Source: Methylacidiphilales bacterium
Lineage (GTDB): Bacteria; Verrucomicrobiota; Verrucomicrobiia; Methylacidiphilales; UBA1321
DNA length: 61,042 nucleotides
NCBI GenBank assembly: GCA_021272165.1
Contig: JAJSLK010000067.1
Span: 1 to 61,042 of the forward strand
Direction of reading: 5' to 3'
Shown: one piece after another, positions 1 through 8,130 of the stretch
How positions within the stretch are numbered: the stretch's first letter is position 1
Layout: every line of letters starts with the position of its first letter
Notes under the pieces: model-generated
Databases searched by the model: none
What the model was told of the DNA's origin: nothing
Seen by the model: only the letters and a program-made list of their open reading frames with translations
Made by a program: the position numbers and the translations under genes

Positions 1-82
1 CGATCAGGCTCTCTTGACTAGATTGGATCGCCCGACGCACCGCCGCCGTCGTGCGGGCGCACCCGTGTAATACTTGTCCCAT
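1..82 (-). CDS. IS481-family transposase, N-terminal fragment (partial at window edge)
   Basis: Only the first 27 codons are inside the window. They read MGQVLHGCARTTAAVRRAIQ and continue with SSQESLI. This closely matches the characteristic opening of IS481-type DDE transposases, which begin with MGQVLHG followed by a helix-turn-helix that recognises the element ends. A good ribosome binding site (GGAGG) lies six bases upstream of the ATG at 82. The catalytic domain lies outside the window, so it cannot be judged whether the element is intact. Family assignment rests on recognition of the N-terminal motif alone. Confidence 0.6.
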   Translation of the reverse strand, partial: MGQVLHGCARTTAAVRRAIQSSQESLI

Positions 83-118
83 AGTTCCTCCGGTTTTGGC
101 ACATCGTCGCGCCTAACA
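1..118 (-). mobile_element. End of an IS481-family insertion sequence (partial, runs off left edge)
   Basis: The minus strand carries the start of a transposase gene reading off the left end. About 36 bases before its start codon the sequence begins with TGTTAGGCGCGACG, which is a plausible element terminus because IS481-type ends usually begin with TGT. The exact outer boundary near position 118 is an inference: the other end and the target duplication lie outside the window. Confidence 0.55.
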
Positions 119-188
119 CCACCTCTCTTCGGGACTGAACACCTAGCGCAAGCTCCCTGGATGTTTTTCCTGTGCCCTGAGCTGCGGT

Positions 189-341
189 TTATTGATGGAC
201 CGGATGCATGTCTTTGGTGTCCGACGTCATCGAGGCCGACTGGTAGGATGACGTCGTGTCGGCGTGGTGTTCGCTATCAGAGCAGCCAACGATTGAAACC
301 AAGGCCAGAGCAGCCAGGCAGGACAGAAGGAATGTTTTCAT
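189..341 (-). CDS. Small lipoprotein, 50 residues, hypothetical
   Basis: This is a short reading frame of 50 codons on the minus strand. The protein starts MKTFLLSCLAALALVSIVGC, which is a textbook lipoprotein signal: a positive start, a hydrophobic stretch, then a lipobox I-V-G-C with Cys20 as the lipidated residue. The mature part is only about 30 residues, rich in Ser, Thr, Asp and His, and ends at a TAA. It resembles entericidin-like or other tiny surface lipoproteins in architecture only; no family is recognised. The Shine-Dalgarno sequence is weak. It sits between the insertion sequence end and another small secreted protein on the same strand. Confidence 0.55.
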   Translation of the reverse strand: MKTFLLSCLAALALVSIVGCSDSEHHADTTSSYQSASMTSDTKDMHPVHQ

Positions 342-573
342 GGCCACCAGCCTTGCAGCAGGCGTGCCAAGGCGCGGCTGACGGGTTTAACTCATTATCA
401 CCAAACCAGATGAGTCTTCACGGATTGGTTATGCCTCCCTCCAGTTCCGCGAGATATTGCCCGTCCTTCAGGCCGTCTCCGTGCAAAGTGCGACGCCCGG
501 CAGGAGCACGACTACCCGACGCAGCGAGTGCGCCGGGCAGTCCGTTGATCGCGCAGCAAGCGCGGTCTTGAAA

Positions 574-876
574 TTATTTCTTCTTCGGCTTGAACGACGC
601 GGTGCCATCCGAACCGATGGAAATGCAAGCCTTGCCAGCCTTCAGCCAGTCTTCGGCGGCCGAGCTCACCTCGTAATGGTCCTTCACGACATCCCAGCTC
701 GCGCCATCGTCGAAGCTGATGGGGGTCGTATAGGTCTTCGATCCGATAGTTACCTTCGCGGTTGAATCGGATGCTTTCTTGATCGTCGCCTGGTCGCTGT
801 CGTAGCTGTCAGCAATAACGGCAGTGGAGGTCGCGGCAAACGCCGCGAGGGACAGACAGAGGAATAGTTTTTTCAT
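574..876 (-). CDS. Small secreted hypothetical protein, 100 residues
   Basis: The protein begins MKKLFLCLSLAAFAATSTA, a clear Sec signal peptide probably cleaved near residue 19-22. The mature domain of about 78 residues is soluble and ends in a lysine-rich tail (KPKKK). The start at 876 is preferred over an in-frame upstream start because it places the signal peptide at the N-terminus. There is no strong ribosome binding site. I recognise no family. The domain looks like a compact periplasmic or exported protein with few cysteines (one in the mature part). It is transcribed away from the nrdJ terminator hairpin. Confidence 0.6.
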   Translation of the reverse strand: MKKLFLCLSLAAFAATSTAVIADSYDSDQATIKKASDSTAKVTIGSKTYTTPISFDDGASWDVVKDHYEVSSAAEDWLKAGKACISIGSDGTASFKPKKK

Positions 877-994
877 AGGGTGTTTTGTTGGTGAAGATTT
901 CCCGCACGCTATCCCATGGCAGCCGCCGCGCAATCACATTTATAAGCCCTCTTTTTAAGAGACAGTAGCATGGTTAATAACCACGCCTCGGTTC

Positions 995-1020
995 GCCGCC
1001 GCTGTTTTTTCAGCGGCGGC
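995..1020 (-). terminator. Perfect hairpin downstream of nrdJ
   Basis: GCCGCCGCTG and CAGCGGCGGC form a perfect 10-bp stem around a six-base T loop (A loop on the minus strand). It lies 25 bases beyond the nrdJ stop codon. There is no T tract after the stem on either strand, so it may be a structure that stabilises the transcript end or acts with Rho rather than a classic intrinsic terminator. Confidence 0.5.
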
Positions 1021-1044
1021 TCAGTTCCAACGGGCCTGCGTCGT

Positions 1045-4000
1045 TTACGAGCAACCCAGGCTCGCCCCACAGTTCAGGCAGGTCGCGCACGAGCCGGTAT
1101 GCTTGATCTTGGACGATCCGCATTCCGGGCAGGTGAGCCCGTCCCGGAACCGGATCACCAGCTCACTTGCGTCGGTCTCTGCCGTGCGCGTCAACCGCGT
1201 GTGGGCGGAGAGCGTCGGAGAATCCTCGTTCAGCGGCAGTTCAGTGACCGGCTTGTTCAGGTTTTTTTTTTCGATTTCCTGAATTTCCTTGATCGGCAGT
1301 TCCGGCTGGTTGCGGCCCGGGTTGTTGGCTTCCCGGTAACCGGTGATGAACTGGTTGCCCATCCAGCGGAAGATATAGTCGGGAATCGATTTCGCGATCT
1401 GGATGTCGGGATTGCGCGTGAAGCCGCTCGGCTCGAAGCGCGAGTGGGCGAATTTCTTCACCATCGCCTCGATCGGCACGCCGTACTGCAGCGCCAGCGA
1501 AACCAGCGTCCCGATCGTGTCCATCAGGCCGCCAATGGTGCTGCCTTCCTTCGCCATCGTGATGAAGAGCTCGCCCGGCTGCTTGTTGTCGTCGAACAGG
1601 CCGACGGTCAGGTAGCCCTCGTGGCCCGCGATGTCGAACTTGTGGGTGATCGACACGCGCGTGTCGCTCATCCGGCGGCGTAGCGGCTTGACCGGAGCCG
1701 GTTCGGCGGCGGGAGCGGGGGCTGCTTCCGCCGTCCCCATGTCCTTGTTCTTTTTCACGTTCAGCGGGGCGGAACGCTTTGAGCCGTCGCGGTAGATCGC
1801 CACCGCTTTCAGCCCCAGCTTCCACGCCTCGACGTAAGTCTGCATGATGTCCTCGACCGTCGCCGAGTTCGGCAGGTTCACCGTTTTTGAAATGGCGCCG
1901 GAAAGGAACGGCTGCGCCGCGGCCATCATCTTGATGTGCGCCCGGTAATGAAGCGACCGCTCGCCGTTTGCGGGACGGAACGCGCAATCGAAGACCGCGA
2001 CGTGCTCTGCTTTCAGGTGCGGCGCGCCTTCGATCGTGTCTTTCTTGTCGATGTATTCGACAACGTCGGCGATCTCGTTCGAGCTGTAGCCCAGCTCCTT
2101 CAGCGCGATCGGTACGGTCTGGTTCACGATCTTCAGCATGCCGCCGCCGGCCAGCAGCTTATACTTGACCAGCGCGATGTCGGGCTCGATCCCGGTCGTG
2201 TCGCAATCCATCAGGAAGCCGATGGTCCCCGTCGGGGCCAGCACCGTTACCTGCGCGTTGCGATAGCCGTTTTTGCGGCCCTTCTCCAGGGCGTTTTCCC
2301 ACGCGCCGCGCGCCGCCACGCGGATCGACTGCGGCGCGGTGGAATCAATCTCCTCGCACGCCTTGAGATGACGCTCGATCACTTCGAGCATCGGGGCGAC
2401 ATTGTCGGGCGCCAAAGGCTTTTCCACTCCGGCGCAACGGGAATTGTGATAACCCGGGAACGGCCCGGTTGCCGAGGCGATTTCCGCGCTCACCTCGTAA
2501 GCCGTGCCGGTCATCAGCGCGGTGATCGCACCGGCCAGTCCGCGGCCTTCGTTCGAATCGTAACCGCGGCCGTAGCTCATGATCAGCGAACCGAGGTTCG
2601 CGTAGCCCAGGCCCAGCGTGCGGAAGATGTGAGAATTTTCGGCAATCGGCGCCGTCGGATAACTCGCGTTGTCGACGAGGATTTCCTGCGCCACGATGAA
2701 CAGACGCACCGCCGCGCGGAACCGTTCCACGTCGAACGCGCCGTCCGGCTTCTTGAACTTCATCAGGTTCAGCGAGGCCAGGTTGCATGCCGTGTTGTTG
2801 AGGAAGAGATATTCGGAGCACGGATTGGTCGAGTGCTGCCGGTCGGTTCCCTTGCAGGTGTGCCAGCCGTGGATCGTGTCGTCGAACTGCATGCCGGGGT
2901 CGCCGCAGATCCAGGTCCCCTCGGAGATCTTCCGCAGCAGTTCCTTCGCCCGCTTTTTTTCGCACGGCTTGCCTTCGCGCACTGTCCTGGTCCAGAACTC
3001 CTTGTCTTCGATTGCCGCGTTCATGAACTCGTCGCTGGCGCGCACGGAGAGGTTCTCGTTCTGGTACATGATCGAGCCGTAGGCCTCGCCGTTGTAGGAG
3101 CCGTCGTAGCCCTGTTCGATCAGCGCCCACGCCTTCTTCTCTTCCTTGAGTTTTGCCTCGATGAATTCCTCAACGTCGGGATGCCAGTCCTTCAGCGTGT
3201 TCATCTTGGCTGCGCGGCGCGTCTTGCCGCCGCTCTTCACGACGTTGGCGATCTGGTCGTAGACCTTCAGGAAGGAGAGCGGGCCGCTCGGCCGTCCGCC
3301 GCCGCTCATCTTTTCGCGGGTCGAGCGGATCGTCGACAGGTCGGAGCCGGTTCCCGATCCGAACTTGAAGAGCATCGCCTCGGAACGGGCCAGGTCCATG
3401 ATCGATTCCATGTTGTCATCGACCGTCTGGATGAAGCATGCGCTGCCCTGCGGATATTCGTACTGCGTGGCCGCGCGCTCGGTCTGGCCGGTGGTACGGT
3501 TGAAGAAATAGTTGCCCCGGCCGCTCTCCTTGCCTACTCCGTACTGGTGGTAGAGGCCGACGTTGAACCAGACCGGCGAGTTGAATGCGCCATGCTGATT
3601 GACGCAGAGCCACGTCAGGTCGCTGTAGAAAACCTCCGCGTCCTGCTTCGACTTGAAATAGCCGTCCTTGATGCCCCAGTCGGTGATCGTCCGCGTCACG
3701 CGATGGACCAACTGTCGCACTGAGGTCTCGCGGCCGCCCTTCTTCGGGTCGGTGCCGTGCGCGATGTCGCCGTAGAAATATTTCGAGACCGCGATCTTCG
3801 TCGCCAGCACGCTCCAGCTCTTTGGCACCTCGACGTTCTCCTGCTTGAAGATTATCTTGCCCGAGTCGTCTGAGATTTCCGCCGTCCGCTTCTCCCATTC
3901 CACGTCATCGAAAGGGTGGATGCCCGGCTTGGAAAAAACCGGCTCGAACGTCAGCCCGCTCCCCTTCGGACGGGAAGTCTCGCCCGCCACGACGGCCGCG

Positions 4001-4098
4001 GCATGGACACCAGCGGTAGTCGATCCTCCACCACTACCTGTAGGGGTCTCGGAGGGGGCAACTTCGGAGCGACGGGAGCGAGAGAGGGTCGTTTTCAT
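1045..4098 (-). CDS. nrdJ: Adenosylcobalamin-dependent (class II) ribonucleoside-diphosphate reductase
   Basis: This 1017-residue enzyme reduces ribonucleotides to deoxyribonucleotides using adenosylcobalamin as radical source. The ten-stranded barrel core is recognisable: the segment NPCSEYLFLNNTACNLASLN near residue 424 holds an active-site cysteine and the conserved Asn/Glu region of class II enzymes. The last 30 residues contain CPECG and CATCLNCG, the C-terminal zinc-ribbon/thiol tail that re-reduces the active site in the long NrdJ type. The N-terminal 45 residues are low-complexity (Ser, Thr, Gly, Ala) and may be a linker or an over-extended start. No cobalamin riboswitch or clear NrdR box is visible in the 170 bases upstream. 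Confidence 0.95.
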   Translation of the reverse strand: MKTTLSRSRRSEVAPSETPTGSGGGSTTAGVHAAAVVAGETSRPKGSGLTFEPVFSKPGIHPFDDVEWEKRTAEISDDSGKIIFKQENVEVPKSWSVLATKIAVSKYFYGDIAHGTDPKKGGRETSVRQLVHRVTRTITDWGIKDGYFKSKQDAEVFYSDLTWLCVNQHGAFNSPVWFNVGLYHQYGVGKESGRGNYFFNRTTGQTERAATQYEYPQGSACFIQTVDDNMESIMDLARSEAMLFKFGSGTGSDLSTIRSTREKMSGGGRPSGPLSFLKVYDQIANVVKSGGKTRRAAKMNTLKDWHPDVEEFIEAKLKEEKKAWALIEQGYDGSYNGEAYGSIMYQNENLSVRASDEFMNAAIEDKEFWTRTVREGKPCEKKRAKELLRKISEGTWICGDPGMQFDDTIHGWHTCKGTDRQHSTNPCSEYLFLNNTACNLASLNLMKFKKPDGAFDVERFRAAVRLFIVAQEILVDNASYPTAPIAENSHIFRTLGLGYANLGSLIMSYGRGYDSNEGRGLAGAITALMTGTAYEVSAEIASATGPFPGYHNSRCAGVEKPLAPDNVAPMLEVIERHLKACEEIDSTAPQSIRVAARGAWENALEKGRKNGYRNAQVTVLAPTGTIGFLMDCDTTGIEPDIALVKYKLLAGGGMLKIVNQTVPIALKELGYSSNEIADVVEYIDKKDTIEGAPHLKAEHVAVFDCAFRPANGERSLHYRAHIKMMAAAQPFLSGAISKTVNLPNSATVEDIMQTYVEAWKLGLKAVAIYRDGSKRSAPLNVKKNKDMGTAEAAPAPAAEPAPVKPLRRRMSDTRVSITHKFDIAGHEGYLTVGLFDDNKQPGELFITMAKEGSTIGGLMDTIGTLVSLALQYGVPIEAMVKKFAHSRFEPSGFTRNPDIQIAKSIPDYIFRWMGNQFITGYREANNPGRNQPELPIKEIQEIEKKNLNKPVTELPLNEDSPTLSAHTRLTRTAETDASELVIRFRDGLTCPECGSSKIKHTGSCATCLNCGASLGCS

Positions 4099-4277
4099 AG
4101 ATTTTTCAGAGGCGGGACGGGACTGGAATGCGCCAAGCTATCCGGCAGTCAATTCTACCGTATAAAGTAGCACAGCGCGGAGGATACTACTACTGATTGT
4201 GGTTGCAATGGTCAACGAAAAATGAATGAAGGAGGACATTTTCAAGGCAAATAAGGCAATATGAAGGAGATAAATTT

Positions 4278-4663
4278 TTAGATAGCGCAATATACATTCA
4301 TATAACGATCTTGCCTTCCCAAGGCGAGCATGGAAATTCCCTTTTCGATGGGGAAGAAGGCTTGCTGTTTCTCATGCGGCGTGAGTACCGGCGGAGGTGT
4401 CGTGGAGGGAGCAGCAGGAGTCAGGACCATCTTGGGCGTCGCATCCCGCCCTTCGGAAAGGGTCGCACGACGTAGAATTTCCCATCCTTCTTTGCCACGA
4501 AGTCCATCATGAAACTGTCCCTGGCGCATGCCATCCGTCTGCGGATCCGACATTCCCTGAATCACGATCTGGTACTCGGGTCTCACGCGCCATTGGCCCC
4601 CTCGGGAGGGAAGTTGAGATCAGTCAGCTTTCGCACCTGCACATGCACCGCGCCGGGAAACAT
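4278..4663 (-). pseudogene. Frame-broken remnant of an unrecognised gene
   Basis: Three minus-strand frames in succession give protein-like sequence that reads on as if from one gene. From the ATG at 4663 one frame gives MFPGAVHVQVRKLTDLNFPP and stops at 4583. A second frame (4586 to 4278) gives WRVRPEYQIVIQGMSDPQTD and later a Pro-rich tail ending in YMNVYCAI. A third frame around 4500 gives FMMDFVAKKDGKFYVVRPFP. One break falls at a run of five G/C. Joined, they would encode roughly 125 residues. This could be a decayed gene or sequencing/assembly indels. No family is recognised, and the intact part alone (4278-4586) may be what gene callers report. Confidence 0.35.
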
Positions 4664-4732
4664 CGGTCTCCCGAAGGCGCTTGCCAGAGGAGGAGCGGGA
4701 GACCTACACTCTCGGAAAATCCCGATTTTTCG

Positions 4733-5380
4733 ATGAGCTTTTATCAACTTCTTCCCTCGTTTCAGGAAGCCTTCAGCCGCCTGGCGCAGACTCGGGAAAA
4801 GGGGTGCCTGCTAGTCTTCAATGCGCAGGAGGCCATCCATCTTTTTGTGCTGGACGGCGTGGTGGTCGCCGCGCACGGCGGAAAGCTCGATGGCGACGTT
4901 GCGCTTGATCAGGCTTTCAAGTTGCAGGGGGCATCCTACGGTTGGATTCCGGGCGCCGAGCCATCGCGGAAGACCCTGGAAGTCGACATGCAGGAATATG
5001 TCCACCGGAGCGGAATCGTGACCGATTCCCGCTTCGGCAAGACGATCCGCATGCCGAGTTATCAGGAGCGGCAGGAAAAGAAGGTCGATCGCAATTTCTT
5101 TTTGATCCCGGAGGACGCGCCGACGGTGAAGCTACGGATCAAGAAGTCGACCAACGTGATGGGACGCGAGGCGACCTGCGACATTTACATCGACAGCAAC
5201 CAAGTCTCGCGCCGGCATTGCCTGCTCCAGGTGACTGATCGGGGCATCCTGGTGAAGGACCTCGATTCAACCAACGGCACCTTCGTCAACGGCATCCCGA
5301 TGACCGACGGCTATATCAACAGCGGCGACCGCCTCAGTCTCGGCACCTACAGCCTGATGCTTCATCGGGACAAGGCATAG
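4733..5380 (+). CDS. DUF4388-like plus FHA domain protein
   Basis: The 215-residue protein appears to join two signalling modules. Residues about 1-85 resemble the DUF4388 (PATAN-like) fold: a helical opening, then CLLVFNAQEAIHLFVLDGVV with a glycine-rich turn. Residues about 132-212 form a forkhead-associated domain that binds phosphothreonine: GRE near residue 143, SRRH near 160 and STNGTFVNG are the standard FHA contacts. The start ATG at 4733 is chosen because the upstream open frame is antisense to the remnant described before. No kinase is adjacent. It is probably a cytoplasmic adaptor, and its partner cannot be told from sequence. A free DUF4388 protein is also present at 31680. Confidence 0.8.
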   Translation: MSFYQLLPSFQEAFSRLAQTREKGCLLVFNAQEAIHLFVLDGVVVAAHGGKLDGDVALDQAFKLQGASYGWIPGAEPSRKTLEVDMQEYVHRSGIVTDSRFGKTIRMPSYQERQEKKVDRNFFLIPEDAPTVKLRIKKSTNVMGREATCDIYIDSNQVSRRHCLLQVTDRGILVKDLDSTNGTFVNGIPMTDGYINSGDRLSLGTYSLMLHRDKA

Positions 5381-5383
5381 GAA

Positions 5384-5475
5384 CAGCGACGGTCATGGCC
5401 GCCGCTCTATGGGTGGTCGGGATGACAGATGGGGAAAGGCGAAGGAGCCGTCGCCCGGCGGTCGACGGCTACCGC
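5384..5475. repeat. Dispersed palindromic repeats (families R5 and R7)
   Basis: Directly after the FHA gene stop is CAGCGACGGTCATGGCCGCC, an imperfect palindrome also found at 10208 and 27286 (family R5). Farther on, GCCGTCGCCCGGCGGTCGAC at about 5450 recurs near 13010 (family R7). Both are GC-rich hairpins placed in gaps between genes. Confidence 0.6.
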
Positions 5476-5523
5476 AAATCGAACAGGCTTGATCTTTGGG
5501 GGCGGGGAGGTCATGACACGGGG

Positions 5524-6963
5524 ATGGCTGGGCCGATGATTTCGGGGATTCCGTTTCCGCCGCCGCTGGATTCATACCAGGATGGCGGGCAGGGGGATTT
5601 GTGGTCGGTGCTGGCAGGGCGGGCGCAGGCGGAGCCGTTCAACGTGGTCGCATCGGTGATTTTCGCACTGGCGATCGTGCATACGTTCCTGGCGCCGAAG
5701 ATCCTGCATTGGTCGCACGCGGTGCAGCACCGTTTTGAGGCGGAGCTGGAGCGGGTGCACGGGCCCGATTTCCGGGAGAAGATCGCGCGGCGGCAGCGGC
5801 AGAGCATTCCAGCGGCGATCCTTCATTTTTTTGGCGAAGTGGAGGCGGTTTTTGGGCTTTGGGTGGTTCCACTGGCGATTCTGTTATGCCTGGTGAAGGG
5901 GCCGGCGGTGATGCGGGGTTACCTGGACGTCGGGGTGAGTTATACGGAGCCGCTTTTCGTGGTGGTGATCATGGCGATGGCAGCGAGCCGTCCGGTGGTG
6001 GACTTCGCGGTTTGGCTGCTGGGGCTGGTGGCGGGGAAGTCGCCGGTGCGGTGGTGGTTCGCGCTGCTGACGCTGGGGCCGTTGCTGGGTTCGTTCATTA
6101 CGGAGCCGGCGGCGATGACGATTTGCGCGGTGTTGCTGGGGCGGGAGTTTTTCGGGCGGGGGCCGGGTCTGGTGTTCCGTTACGCAACGCTGGGGCTGTT
6201 GTTTGTGAATATTTCGGTGGGCGGGGCATTGACCCATTTTGCGGCGCCGCCGGTGTTGATGGTGGCGGCGAAGTGGAACTGGGACACGGCCTACATGATG
6301 GAGAATTTCGGCGGGCGGGCGGTGGCGGGGATCGTGGCGAGCAATGTGATTTATTTCCTGATTTTCCGGAAGGAGTTCGGGCGGCTGGCGGAGAAGGCGG
6401 AGGATGATCCGGCGGAGCGCGGGGAGCGGGTGCCGTTTTGGATCACGGCGGTGCATCTTTTGTTTCTGGGGCTGACAGTGATGTTCGCGCACGAGCCGGC
6501 GCTTTTCATCGGCGGCTTTTTATTTTTCCTGGCCTTTACGATGGCGACGACGGCGTACCAGGATGAGATCCGGATGCGGTCGCCGATGCTGGTGGGTTTT
6601 TTCCTGGCGGGGCTGGTGGTGCACGGGGGCTTGCAGGGGTGGTGGATCGAGCCGGTGCTGAGCCGGCTGGGAGAATATCCGCTGCTGGTGGGCGCGACGG
6701 TGCTGACGGCGTTCAACGACAACGCGGCGATCACCTACCTGGCGACGCTGGTGCCGAATTTCAGCGATACGCTGAAGAACGCGGTGGTGTCGGGGGCGAT
6801 TTGCGGCGGAGGGCTGACGGTGATCGCGAACGCGCCGAATCCGGCGGGGCAGTCGATCCTGCAGAAGTTTTTTCCGAACGGGAGCATCGCGCCGGGCGGC
6901 CTGTTGCTGGCCGCGCTGGCGCCGACGTTGGTGATGCTGCTGTTCTTTGCGTTGCCGCGGTGA
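5524..6963 (+). CDS. Putative Na+/H+ antiporter, multi-pass membrane protein
   Basis: The protein has about 479 residues and a run of hydrophobic segments typical of an ion transporter. It matches the putative Na+/H+ antiporter family (Pfam Na_H_antiport type) through segments such as GSFITEPAAMTICAVLL, GGALTHFAAPPVLMVA and TVLTAFNDNAAITYLATL. These conserved turns with Asp, Asn and Pro lie in or between membrane helices and are likely in the ion path. It probably acts in the inner membrane in sodium or pH homeostasis. Two in-frame ATG codons (5524, 5536) are possible; a GGGGAGG lies 13-20 bases upstream of the first. No operon partner is present: repeats flank both ends. Confidence 0.75.
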   Translation: MAGPMISGIPFPPPLDSYQDGGQGDLWSVLAGRAQAEPFNVVASVIFALAIVHTFLAPKILHWSHAVQHRFEAELERVHGPDFREKIARRQRQSIPAAILHFFGEVEAVFGLWVVPLAILLCLVKGPAVMRGYLDVGVSYTEPLFVVVIMAMAASRPVVDFAVWLLGLVAGKSPVRWWFALLTLGPLLGSFITEPAAMTICAVLLGREFFGRGPGLVFRYATLGLLFVNISVGGALTHFAAPPVLMVAAKWNWDTAYMMENFGGRAVAGIVASNVIYFLIFRKEFGRLAEKAEDDPAERGERVPFWITAVHLLFLGLTVMFAHEPALFIGGFLFFLAFTMATTAYQDEIRMRSPMLVGFFLAGLVVHGGLQGWWIEPVLSRLGEYPLLVGATVLTAFNDNAAITYLATLVPNFSDTLKNAVVSGAICGGGLTVIANAPNPAGQSILQKFFPNGSIAPGGLLLAALAPTLVMLLFFALPR

Positions 6964-7020
6964 TGATGACCCGGAGCATGGAGTCTGGGATGAGAATCCT
7001 ATTTGTTTTGTTCAGATTCT

Positions 7021-7115
7021 GTCATTCCGAGCGGGTCGAGGAATCTCTTACTTTTTTGGTTTAAAGAGACTCGAGCGAAGAATAATGAGAGATCCTTCGA
7101 CAGGCTCAGGATGAC
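7021..7115. repeat. Family R1 long inverted repeat
   Basis: GTCATTCCGAGCGGGTCGAG at 7021 pairs imperfectly with CTTCGACAGGCTCAGGATGAC ending at 7115, giving a long hairpin in the gap between two convergent genes. Copies or half copies occur at 7883, 9287, 12875, 27255, 30325, 32110 and 41804. Confidence 0.7.
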
Positions 7116-7130
7116 GGACTTTTATGGGGA

Positions 7131-7493
7131 TTACTCGGAGCCGGGGTATTCGGCTTTTTCGAGGTAAATGAAGGTGCCGCAGTTGTCGCAGACGTCGATC
7201 TCGCCGGAGCGGCGCATCTGGAGGATGTGGCTCTTGGGAATCTGGAGGTGGCAGGCGGTGCAGACAGCGTGACGGACGACGGCGATGGGTTTGCGGCCAC
7301 GGAGGCGCATGCGGTCAAAGTGGTCGAGGACGGGCTTGGGGATGCGTTTGCGGATGGTTTCGACTCGGGGGCTGGGCGCGAGTTCCTCGGTGGTGTTGCT
7401 CATTTGGAGGTGGAGTTCCTGGAGATCGGTGGCAAGGGCCGGAGTAGAGTTCATTTGTATCGACGTACGGAGAGATCCGACATTTCCTTTCAT
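7131..7493 (-). CDS. C4-type zinc ribbon domain protein (CdsZ-like)
   Basis: The protein has 120 residues, or 107 if translation starts at the internal ATG at 7454. Two CxxC pairs (CTACH and CDNCG), about 30 residues apart in the C-terminal half, form a zinc ribbon of the family that includes chlamydial CdsZ. The usual long N-terminal coiled coil of this family (about 240 residues in total) is largely missing, leaving only a short helical region. The role is uncertain; relatives are small nucleic-acid-binding or scaffold proteins. No Shine-Dalgarno sequence is seen before either start. It is convergent with the antiporter gene. Confidence 0.65.
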   Translation of the reverse strand: MKGNVGSLRTSIQMNSTPALATDLQELHLQMSNTTEELAPSPRVETIRKRIPKPVLDHFDRMRLRGRKPIAVVRHAVCTACHLQIPKSHILQMRRSGEIDVCDNCGTFIYLEKAEYPGSE

Positions 7494-8110
7494 GGGTTGA
7501 GGTTCCGTGATGGGTTTGGCGGGGAGCCAAGTCCCATAAGATAGAGTAAACCGATGGCGGAAATCGGCTACGTCGGGGTTGTCGAAAGCTGGGCGGAATT
7601 TGGCGACTGATGGGAGAAGGAATGACGGAATTAACGGAATTTCGCGGAATTAACGGAACGGGGAGGGTACGGAAAGGGAAAGGCATTTAGCCGAGGAATC
7701 AAGGGAATCACGGAATTACCAAATTGGCTAAATTGGCGGAATAGGGGACTTGGGTTGAGGGAAATGGTTCGCCGATGGGGACATCGGCGGTTACCCGATT
7801 AGCGCGAAACGGAGTTTCGCGGAGGGCAGGAGCGTTCCCAAACACCCACGTGTGATGGAATTTGGGAACGAGGGAAAATAATGAGAGATCCTTCGACAGC
7901 GCCGGGACAAGCCCGGCTTGCTCAGGATGACGGCTTTTTAATTAAGCGCTGACGCGCTTTTCCGCCGATGGGGACAGCGGCAGCTACCTGATTGTGCGAA
8001 CCTGAGGACTGGCCGGCCCAAATGGGCATGTGCGATGGAGATCGGGAACGAGAAAAATCCCGTGAATTTGGTCAGTTTGGCAATTCCGTGAATGCTTCCA
8101 GACGCGGTCG
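7494..8110. repeat. Intergenic nest of several palindromic repeat families
   Basis: This 600-base gap has no convincing gene. It holds: AT-rich tandem-like units around GAATTAACGGAA (7628-7660); R4 units such as GGAATTACCAAATTGG (7712 on and 8058-8090); R2, GCCGATGGGGACATCGGCGG (7771); R3, CGCGAAACGGAGTTTCGCG followed by GTTCCCAAA...TTTGGGAAC (7801-7874); an R1 half copy with an extra GCCGGGACAAGCCCGGC insert (7883-7932); the hairpin AAGCGCTGACGCGCTT (7944); and a second R2 variant (7961). The open frame on the minus strand here is repeat sequence, not a gene. Confidence 0.7.
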
Positions 8111-8130
8111 ATGGCTACCGAAGACGGGCT

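Noticed and set aside
74..571. A 165-residue plus-strand frame at the left end
   Set aside because: It is antisense to the IS transposase start and the small lipoprotein, and has no recognisable features.
1936..3723. A 595-residue plus-strand open frame over nrdJ
   Set aside because: It is antisense to an unmistakable ribonucleotide reductase and is Arg/Ala/Leu-rich without domain features.
4099..4270. Possible cobalamin riboswitch or NrdR box upstream of nrdJ
   Set aside because: I looked for the B12-box consensus and for paired 16-base NrdR palindromes and saw neither.
7315..7686. A minus-strand open frame of 123 residues overlapping the zinc ribbon gene
   Set aside because: It is out of frame with the zinc ribbon and runs into the repeat nest. 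Its sequence is Pro/Arg-rich noise.
7494..8110. Possible CRISPR array in the repeat-rich gap
   Set aside because: The repeats are of different families, palindromic, unevenly spaced and without unique spacers of uniform length. No cas genes are nearby.
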